Source: a virus
DNA length: 27,000 bases
Reading direction: 5' to 3' (one strand)
Virus record (IMG/VR): IMGVR_UViG_3300046491_000453
Coordinates: 1-27,000 of that record
The notes below the pieces were generated by a model. That model made no database searches. It was not told where the DNA came from and saw nothing but the letters and a program-made list of their open reading frames with translations. This document shows, in pieces, positions 21,581-27,000 of the stretch. Position 1 is the stretch's first letter. Each line of letters begins with the position of its first letter. The position numbers and the translations under genes are program-made.

Positions 21581-23766
21581 TGGCTGACCTACTCATCAAC
21601 AATCCGAACTGGCAGCAGTTCGCAGGCGGGCTTGAACAGGATCGCGGATTGCGACCGGGCTTGCTCGCTGGCGTCTTGAAAAACGAGACGGCGGGCGGTC
21701 ATCCAGATGTGGTTGGCCGTACATCGTCCGCGGGCGCGCAGGGTGCATTCCAGTTCATGCCCAGCACTGCAAAACAGTACAACGTCAATGTCCTCGATAC
21801 AGCAGATTCAACTCGTGGTGCTGCCGACTACCTGGGCGACTTATCGAAGAAGTACGGTGATCCCTTGCTTGCTGGTGCTGCTTACAACTGGGGGCCGGGT
21901 AACGTGGATAAAGCCATCAAGGCGGCTGCGGGCGCGGGTCTTCCCACCGACGCGCTGTCGCTTGCCAATCACGGCTTCCTACCGAAAGAAACGTCCGCGT
22001 ATGTTGCGAAGCTGGCCGGTCATTTGGATACATCGTCGTCCGTTCAGCCGTTTAGCCCCGACGTAGTGGCATCGACTCAAAATGCAGTCGTGGGCATGAT
22101 TCAAAGTGGCGCATCGCCGCAAGCAGTCGTGCAATCACTTGCGAAGTCGCCTGTGTCGTCCATGATCCAGCACATGACATCGAGCGGCATGTCGGCAGAC
22201 GACATCGTGCAGCAAGTCGGCGGTTCGCCATTGGCGCAGTACCAAGCAGCTCGACAGAAGGTAAATGAGCAAGGCTTCGCGACGAACCTTGCGCAAGGCG
22301 CGGGCAATGCCGTTTCTGACATTGGTAGCGGTGTTCGCCAATTGGCAAATCGCGTTACTGGCGACGATGCCACGCTCAAGCAGTTACAAGCACAACAGGC
22401 CAAGGCCGAAGCCGATCCAATGCGCCAGGCACTCGGCAATACAGCAGGCGGTCAGATCGGTAATGTGGGCGTCAAGGCATTGCCGTACGTCGCTGCTGGC
22501 GTGCTTGCTCCCGAAGGATTGATTCCGGCCTTGATAGCAAACGGCGCTGCCGGTGCTGCGTCGGGTGCATTGACGCCGACAACTGGCGACGGTCAGATTT
22601 TGAAGAACATCGCTACGGAAGGCGCACTTGGCGCAGTCGGCGGTGGCGTCGGTTACGGGGCAGGGAAGGGCTTGGCTGCTATCGCTGGTAAGGCGCTAGG
22701 TGGTGATGCCGCTGCAACTGCTCGACTCGCTGACGCACAAGCGCAGGGACTGCCGACCACTGTCGCGGGCGTCAATGGCCCGAATGGCTTCTGGCGCAAC
22801 ATCGCGGATTCGATGCCGACATCAAAGGCCGTAATCAGTAGTCAGGCAGACGGCGAAGCTGCAATCGCGGGCAAGGTCGCGGAAGGCATGGGACTAAAGA
22901 ACTATGCGGGACCAATCGATACCAACATGCTGAATGCTGCGCGTCCCGGCATCAAGCAGGCATTGGACGACGCCACGAACGTGCAAATCCTGTTGCCGCA
23001 GTCGATGAAAGCTGACCTTCAAGCACTCGTGAAGCAGGGCACGAATCCACTCACGGAAGGTATCGCTAATAACAACGTCGTGCATACCGCAATCGGAAAT
23101 CTCACCAAAGCCATCGACGCCGGAACGCCGGTCGCTGGTGCTGATGTGCAGGGACTAGCAAGCGAGCTGAAAAGCGTTCTGTACAGCCAAGGCACGACGC
23201 ATGGCGAGAAGCAGTTGGCCGGACAGGTCATCGACAAGATCAACAATGCGCTGACCAGCAACATGACGCCTGAACAGCAGAGCGCTTTCAAGGCCGCGAA
23301 CGATCAGTATCGCAGTCTGCTTGCCGTACAGAAGATGGTCAAGGCCAGCAACGATACTGGCATCGTCACTCCGCGCCAAATGCTGCAAGCAGCAAAGACA
23401 GGTTCGTTCAGCAATGCATTCCTTAAAGGCGATGCGCCGTATCAAGACCTCGCGGGCGTTGCGGCCGATTTGTACGGCCCATCAGGCGGGCACGGATTGG
23501 GTTCGATTATCGGCAAAGCTGTTGGCGGTCATGGACTCGACACGGCAGCGGTGCTCGTGCATCCAAGTCCGGTAACGCTCGCGGGCGTAGGTGCTAAGCA
23601 GCTTGTGTCAAGTCTGTTGGCCAGGGCAGCAACTTCGCAGAACCCGACCATGATCCGTATGCTGACGGGTGCCGGTGGTAAACCACTCGATCCTGTATTG
23701 GCAAGCGTGATCGCGAAAGCATTAGGCGCGACTACGGCAGGAAGCGCAGGTTCGCTTGGCGAATAG
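21580..23766 (+). CDS. Virion-associated lytic transglycosylase / ejection protein
   Basis: The 728-aa protein has an N-terminal soluble-lytic-transglycosylase domain (about residues 5-150). The probable catalytic Glu is E36 in VLKNETAGG, followed by the family motifs SSAGAQGAFQFMPSTAKQY and AAYNWGPGNVD. This domain cuts peptidoglycan glycan strands so that DNA can cross the wall at infection. The rest is a long helical, Ala/Gly-rich region with a hydrophobic stretch (about residues 300-360: VGVKALPYVAAGVLAPEGL and GALGAVGGGVGYGAG), suggesting insertion in or passage through the inner membrane. It is the last of a coupled set of ejection genes and is followed by a TAAATA motif. Confidence 0.85.
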   Translation: MADLLINNPNWQQFAGGLEQDRGLRPGLLAGVLKNETAGGHPDVVGRTSSAGAQGAFQFMPSTAKQYNVNVLDTADSTRGAADYLGDLSKKYGDPLLAGAAYNWGPGNVDKAIKAAAGAGLPTDALSLANHGFLPKETSAYVAKLAGHLDTSSSVQPFSPDVVASTQNAVVGMIQSGASPQAVVQSLAKSPVSSMIQHMTSSGMSADDIVQQVGGSPLAQYQAARQKVNEQGFATNLAQGAGNAVSDIGSGVRQLANRVTGDDATLKQLQAQQAKAEADPMRQALGNTAGGQIGNVGVKALPYVAAGVLAPEGLIPALIANGAAGAASGALTPTTGDGQILKNIATEGALGAVGGGVGYGAGKGLAAIAGKALGGDAAATARLADAQAQGLPTTVAGVNGPNGFWRNIADSMPTSKAVISSQADGEAAIAGKVAEGMGLKNYAGPIDTNMLNAARPGIKQALDDATNVQILLPQSMKADLQALVKQGTNPLTEGIANNNVVHTAIGNLTKAIDAGTPVAGADVQGLASELKSVLYSQGTTHGEKQLAGQVIDKINNALTSNMTPEQQSAFKAANDQYRSLLAVQKMVKASNDTGIVTPRQMLQAAKTGSFSNAFLKGDAPYQDLAGVAADLYGPSGGHGLGSIIGKAVGGHGLDTAAVLVHPSPVTLAGVGAKQLVSSLLARAATSQNPTMIRMLTGAGGKPLDPVLASVIAKALGATTAGSAGSLGE

Positions 23767-23771
23767 CAGGG

Positions 23772-23777
23772 TAAATA
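23772..23777 (+). promoter_or_regulatory. TAAATA motif before the tail-fibre gene
   Basis: AGGGTAAATAACG, 45 nt before the ATG at 23823. It is followed 6 nt later by a 5-bp hairpin GCGGC-ATGA-GCCGC (23784-23797) and the ribosome binding site AGAGGG. Confidence 0.45.
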
Positions 23778-23822
23778 ACGATAGCGGCATGAGCCGCAAA
23801 GAATAATAAGAGGGTCAACCCC

Positions 23823-25436
23823 ATGTCATACAACGGTTCCGGGACCTATGTTCCGCCTGCTGGTCAACCAGTAGCAACAGGCACTGTCATCCAGTCTGCC
23901 ACGTTCAATACGCTCGTGACAGACATCGGCAATACGTTCAATAACGTGCTGCCACGCGACGGCCAAGCGTCAATGTCTGGTCAGCTTAAGCTCATAGACG
24001 GCACCAGCAGTGTGCCGGGTATCGCGTTCAACAGCGAAGCATCGTCAGGCATTTTTCGTCCCGCATCTGGAATGCTGGCACTGGTTGCTTCGGGTGTGGA
24101 GAACCTGCGTATCAACAGTTCGGGCCGTGTGCTGATTGGCACTACGACAGACGACGGCACCAACAAGCTACAGGTCAACGGCCCCACCAAGATAATCGGA
24201 GCTTTAACTGCAAATGGCATCGTTACCGTGAACGGTAATACAATCGAGCTAGGCCCGAGCACTGCTGGCTCCACGCTAATTGATTTTCACTCTTCCGGCA
24301 CAGGCAACGACTATGACGCCCGTATCCTGGTGGTCGGCGGCTCTGCTACAGTGGGTCAAGGTTCCATGCAGATTACGGCTACATCCGTTGGGATGAGCGG
24401 GCAGCTTACCAATACCCAGAGCGGCAATCCTACAACTGCTACCGCAGCTATCACCACCAGTGGCTCATTCGGCGGCGGCTACAAAATGATCGATGGTGCC
24501 ACGCAGTCTATGCAATGGATGCAGGCTGGCACGGTGGCATGGGGGTTTGGTAGCGGGGGCGTTATCAATACAGCAATGTCCTTGACCAGTGGTGGCGTAT
24601 TAACCGCCACTTCGTTCAACGGCGCAGCTACATCGGCACCAGTGGTTTCGGCCTTGCCTAACTACACCTGGAATGCTGCAACGTTGCCAGCTTCTTACCC
24701 GCTTGGTATTCAGTCGAGTTTTGTTCAAGGTATCGACGGTTGGCCTAACTACGGCTCCGTGATGACGATGAAGACCATTTCGAGTAGTGGTGGCAGCTTG
24801 CAGATGTACGTTCCGTATTCGCCAGTCAATGGCGGCGTCAGCATGAAAGTCCGTTTCGGTAACTTCGACGTAAGCAGCGGTAATTCATGGACCGGCTGGA
24901 AGACTGTACTTGCCGACGACAACTTTGCTAGTTACGCATTGCCCCTCACCGGTGGCAATCTGTCCGGGGCGCTATCGTTGAATAATGGCACACCCATCCG
25001 AATGAAAGACGCAGGTGGAAATCCACGCGACGTCGTATGGGTTGCTAATGATAACTGGCTGAACTACTTTGGCTTTGCGGCGGGCACGCGCTGGTGGAAC
25101 TCAGGCAACACCACCATACTTGCCGTACTGTCCGATGCCGGTGCATTCTCAGCAGTCACCGTGTCGCAGTTCTCCGACGAGCGTAAGAAGACGAATTGGA
25201 AGCCGTTGACGAACGCCCAGCTTGACGCCCTGGCAGACATGAAGCTGGCTGGCACCTTTGACTGGATCGATGGCACTGGTCCGTCAGTTGGTGGTTCCGC
25301 GCAGGAGATTCTGGCCATTGTTCCAGAAGCGGTACATGTATCAGATGATGATGCGCGCAGCTTGACCGTGAACTATGGTGGCTTGAACTTCGCCATCCTT
25401 CAGGCAATGCTGCTCCGTCAGAAGGGGGCTGTATGA
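23823..25436 (+). CDS. Tail fibre with S74-type chaperone/autoprotease end
   Basis: The 537-aa protein begins MSYNGSGTYVPPAGQPVATGTVIQSATFNTLVTDI, a recurring N-terminal virion-attachment pattern of phage fibres. The middle is beta-rich, Ser/Gly/Thr-rich shaft and receptor-binding sequence. The C-terminal 87 residues start with SDERKKTNWKPL and contain GTFDWIDG, SAQEILAIVPEAV and LTVNYGGLNFAILQAML, matching the intramolecular chaperone of the S74 peptidase family. In that family, a Ser-Lys pair releases the domain after trimer folding. Cleavage is therefore predicted just before S451. The next gene overlaps by 4 nt (ATGA), so the two are co-translated. Confidence 0.88.
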   Translation: MSYNGSGTYVPPAGQPVATGTVIQSATFNTLVTDIGNTFNNVLPRDGQASMSGQLKLIDGTSSVPGIAFNSEASSGIFRPASGMLALVASGVENLRINSSGRVLIGTTTDDGTNKLQVNGPTKIIGALTANGIVTVNGNTIELGPSTAGSTLIDFHSSGTGNDYDARILVVGGSATVGQGSMQITATSVGMSGQLTNTQSGNPTTATAAITTSGSFGGGYKMIDGATQSMQWMQAGTVAWGFGSGGVINTAMSLTSGGVLTATSFNGAATSAPVVSALPNYTWNAATLPASYPLGIQSSFVQGIDGWPNYGSVMTMKTISSSGGSLQMYVPYSPVNGGVSMKVRFGNFDVSSGNSWTGWKTVLADDNFASYALPLTGGNLSGALSLNNGTPIRMKDAGGNPRDVVWVANDNWLNYFGFAAGTRWWNSGNTTILAVLSDAGAFSAVTVSQFSDERKKTNWKPLTNAQLDALADMKLAGTFDWIDGTGPSVGGSAQEILAIVPEAVHVSDDDARSLTVNYGGLNFAILQAMLLRQKGAV

Positions 25437-25918
25437 CCCTTCAAGCAAGTGGCAACATCAGCCTCACCGATGTAATGAATGAGATTCGCCTAGTCAATCC
25501 GGGCCGTGCTTACCCGATAAGCCTTGGCGATGCCGACGTGCGTGCGCTGGCCGGTGTGCCGTCCGGCGCTATCGGCCTGTCCAATCTGTACGGAAAAAGC
25601 TCCTACATTCCCATGAATGTGACGGGTCACAGTGACAGTTGGGGTGCAAGCTCGGCGAGTGGGGGCACGGTGACCTGCCATCCAAGCGTATCCGTCACCA
25701 ACGGTAGCGGCGGCTACACTTACGCGTGGTCATTTACCAGCAATCCTAATAGCTGCGGGCTGGGCGCATCAACGAGTGCTGCCTGCAACGTCTCGCACAG
25801 CTACACCACGAACGCCAATGGCGGCGCCACTGCTACGCTTCAATGCATCGTGAACGACAACACCGGGCACAGCGTCACTGCTACGGGCATCACCGCCGCC
25901 TTGGATTGGTCCAACTAA
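25433..25918 (+). CDS. Fibre-associated protein with C-terminal Ig-like domain
   Basis: Residues 8-57 read NISLTDVMNEIRLVNPGRAYPISLGDADVRALAGVPSGAIGLSNLYGKS. This is a module I recognise from many phage virion proteins, where a regulated turn is followed by VRxLAGVPSGAI and a final YGKS. The remaining 100 residues form a Ser/Gly/Thr-rich beta domain with three Cys and YTYAWSFTSNPNSCGL ... TATLQCIVNDNTGHSVTATG, typical of Ig/PKD-like folds that bind surfaces. The gene overlaps the fibre gene by 4 nt. A role at the fibre tip or on the virion surface is inferred. Confidence 0.7.
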   Translation: MTLQASGNISLTDVMNEIRLVNPGRAYPISLGDADVRALAGVPSGAIGLSNLYGKSSYIPMNVTGHSDSWGASSASGGTVTCHPSVSVTNGSGGYTYAWSFTSNPNSCGLGASTSAACNVSHSYTTNANGGATATLQCIVNDNTGHSVTATGITAALDWSN

Positions 25919-25931
25919 CAGGTAATAGGCA

Positions 25932-26159
25932 ATGGACTTTTTCAAACACATCATCACTGGCATCGACAATCAGACTGTCGATGTCGCCCGCGTACTCTGG
26001 ATCATAGGCGCGCTGTCGTTCCTTGGCTTATCGGCTTACGACACCTACAAGTCAGGGCATTTCGACATGGCTAACTTCGCACTCGGGTATACGGGCTTGC
26101 TGACTGGTGGTGCGGCGAGCGTGCGGATCAAAGCAATCACGGAGCCTGACCCCAAATGA
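25932..26159 (+). CDS. Small two-span membrane protein, candidate holin
   Basis: The 75-aa product has two hydrophobic segments (about residues 18-36, ARVLWIIGALSFLGLSAY; and 47-65, MANFALGYTGLLTGGAAS) and charged ends. It sits right after the fibre genes, where lysis genes often begin, and overlaps the next small membrane protein by 4 nt (ATGA). Two-span proteins of this size are typical of class II holins, which form membrane pores that let endolysin out. No endolysin is found next to it; it may be encoded beyond the window. Confidence 0.6.
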   Translation: MDFFKHIITGIDNQTVDVARVLWIIGALSFLGLSAYDTYKSGHFDMANFALGYTGLLTGGAASVRIKAITEPDPK

Positions 26160-26356
26160 GCAATGAAGTAATAGCAGCAGTTAAACATACCCTAGACGTT
26201 ATCGCAGCGAGTGTGACCGTGCTTACAATCATCAAGGTCTTACCAGCGATCACGGCTGGTCTTGCGGCAATCTGGTATGTGATGGGGCTGTATGAAAAGA
26301 TTACAGGTCGGGCTTTCAGCGAGTCCCGTTTCGCTCGATTCCTGACCGGCAGGTAA
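26156..26356 (+). CDS. Small membrane protein, second candidate holin/antiholin
   Basis: The 66-aa product has a hydrophobic stretch from about residue 12 to 46 (VIAASVTVLTIIKVLPAITAGLAAIWYVMGLY), enough for one long or two short membrane spans. It ends in a basic tail with SESRFARFLTGR. It is coupled to the preceding candidate holin by a 4-nt overlap. Paired small membrane proteins after the fibre genes are commonly a holin with its inhibitor or partner. The 584-bp gene-free stretch starts directly after its stop codon. Confidence 0.6.
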   Translation: MSNEVIAAVKHTLDVIAASVTVLTIIKVLPAITAGLAAIWYVMGLYEKITGRAFSESRFARFLTGR

Positions 26357-26564
26357 AAGGCAGCTCATGGCTGAATAGGTCGGGGCTTTTTTACGTCTGT
26401 AGATTTTGCATCTGGCCGATCCGTGCCGCATAGGCTCTGGCTTTCCCATCGAGGAAATCGCTCTCCTGTACCACTACACGCGAAATCCCCGATTATCAGG
26501 TATTTCATGCGCTGCTCGCGGCGCGTTCATACTCTCAGTGTTTATCAACCATCTTCTGGGAAAT
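26357..26564. other. Gene-free stretch after the candidate holins
   Basis: No credible gene. A T-run at 26387-26392 follows GGTCGGGGC, but only a weak 5-bp stem with a G-U pair (AGCTC 26362-26366 with GGGCT 26383-26387) can be drawn, so termination here is uncertain. The rest, to about 26564, shows nothing I can interpret. Confidence 0.35.
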
Positions 26565-26570
26565 AGCGTA

Positions 26571-26812
26571 GCGACCTAATCAATTACGGCTTCTGGTGTT
26601 TGATTTTCTTCCAGGTGGCGAGCCGGGACGTAGCGAAGCGAAGTAAGGCCGCTGGAACGAAGTGACTTCTGGGTTTTGAAAAGGAAATTGGCTTCGGCGA
26701 AAGCGACTTCAATGCCAGGTAACTGAGCGGCAGCGAAGTTCGGCATTGAAGTCCCTCGACACCTGGAGCGAAGCGAACAGGTGTTGAGTGTCATTGATTA
26801 CGAAGGAATCGC
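26571..26812 (+). ncRNA. Candidate structured RNA (or ssDNA) element
   Basis: Long-range closing helix: TAATCAAT (26577-26584) with ATTGATTA (26793-26800), extended by CC/GG and GCGA (26571-26574)/TCGC (26809-26812) across two one-sided bulges. Inside it lie CCAG-TGGC (26611-26619, one bulge) with GCCGCTGG (26648-26655), the perfect 12-bp GACTTCAATGCC (26705-26716) with GGCATTGAAGTC (26742-26753), and the 11-bp CTCGACACCTG (26755-26765) with CAGGTGTTGAG (26778-26788, one G-U). No gene overlaps it. The helices were found by eye; whether it acts as RNA or DNA is unknown. Confidence 0.5.
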
Positions 26813-26859
26813 CAAGAATCGCCAAGAATTCTGTTGAGAGAAATAGCTAGTAGCGAAGC
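26633..26859 (+). repeat. Three copies of GCGAAGC
   Basis: GCGAAGC at 26633-26639, 26768-26774 and 26853-26859. The first and third are embedded in the longer GTAGCGAAGCGAARTAAG, and the second forms the loop of the 11-bp hairpin. As single-stranded DNA, GCGAAGC is known to form an unusually stable mini-hairpin. Confidence 0.7.
26808..26827 (+). repeat. Tandem 10-bp repeat
   Basis: ATCGCCAAGA occurs twice head to tail. The TCGC of either copy could pair with GCGA at 26571-26574. Confidence 0.6.
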
Positions 26860-26883
26860 GAAATAAGAATAACGTCGAGGGTG

Positions 26884-26889
26884 TAAATA
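26884..26889 (+). promoter_or_regulatory. TAAATA motif before the last gene
   Basis: GGGTGTAAATAAT, 51 nt before the ATG at 26941. A transcript starting shortly downstream would begin at the start-codon hairpin at 26900-26949. Confidence 0.42.
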
Positions 26890-26899
26890 ATATTGTGTA

Positions 26900-26949
26900 A
26901 ACGGTCATTTGGCAGGAAACTGCCAGCTCAAGGAGAAATGATGACCGTT
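26900..26949 (+). promoter_or_regulatory. Hairpin enclosing the ribosome binding site and start codon
   Basis: AACGGTCAT (26900-26908) pairs perfectly over 9 bp with ATGACCGTT (26941-26949), which includes the start codon. Inside it lies a 6-bp hairpin TGGCAG-GAAA-CTGCCA (26910-26925) with a GNRA tetraloop, followed by the ribosome binding site AAGGAG. It looks like a translational operator. Confidence 0.5.
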
Positions 26950-27000
26950 GTAAAGCGTAATAAGCGGGCCAAGCCCGATCCAGAACTGCTCAAATTGGCC
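26941..27000 (+). CDS. Start of an unrecognised gene, cut by the window end
   Basis: Only 20 codons are visible, beginning MTVVKRNKRAKPDPELLKLA, a basic, hydrophilic N-terminus. The start is well supported by AAGGAG 6 nt upstream. The ATG is predicted to be sequestered in a 9-bp helix with the leader, so expression may be controlled at translation. Family unknown. Confidence 0.6.
   Translation, partial: MTVVKRNKRAKPDPELLKLA

Noticed and set aside
1-27000. CRISPR arrays, insertion sequences, tRNA genes, integrase or attachment sites
   Set aside because: Looked for by eye; no regularly spaced repeats, transposase, tRNA fold or integrase gene was found in this window.

Overview
This window reads as the late (virion) half, plus an accessory region, of a tailed dsDNA bacteriophage or prophage with a short-tail (podovirus-like) gene set. 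A rightward block from about 7.1 to 26.4 kb has classical morphogenesis order: small and large terminase, portal, zinc-ribbon protein, scaffold, major capsid protein, connector/adaptor, a long tail-nozzle-type protein, internal/ejection proteins including a lytic transglycosylase, a tail fibre with an S74-type self-cleaving chaperone end, a fibre-associated Ig-like protein and two small membrane proteins resembling holins. There is no tape-measure or sheath gene. An H-NS paralogue with the betaproteobacterial C-terminal motif WSGRGRQPKW, and moderate GC content, suggest a host in the Burkholderiales/Oxalobacteraceae area. This is inference; no host gene or tRNA is present. No integrase, repressor, polymerase or endolysin lies in the window, so lifestyle cannot be settled.

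Layout. 1-3180: small unrecognised genes, mostly rightward. They comprise a lipoprotein, a leftward 116-aa gene, and five small proteins, three of which are followed by their own hairpin terminators. 3211-7034: a leftward accessory cassette with two secreted proteins, two membrane-anchored helical proteins, an H-NS-like protein and a 141-aa protein. It is interrupted by a 689-bp gene-free stretch (4339-5027) rich in inverted repeats, including two facing TTATTCACA (DnaA-box-like) sites. 7035-7085: a compact divergent control region. 7086-26356: the structural operons, with many overlapping or touching genes. 26357-26940: a gene-free stretch holding a candidate structured RNA (or single-stranded DNA) element, followed by the start of a further gene at 26941.

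The most interesting signals are non-coding. (1) The hexamer TAAATA recurs in the gaps, typically 17-51 nt before start codons, on both strands. The only two leftward copies I found both lie exactly 44 nt from a leftward start codon. It is a good candidate for the -10-like core of a phage-specific promoter. (2) The 26571-26860 element combines a long-range closing helix, a perfect 12-bp hairpin, an 11-bp hairpin and three copies of GCGAAGC. (3) A hairpin pairs 9 bp across the start codon at 26941. (4) A pseudoknot-like leader lies at 2883-2939. (5) A 29-bp near-perfect repeat is shared by the portal gene and an unrelated small gene. All base-pairing and motif searches were done by eye.
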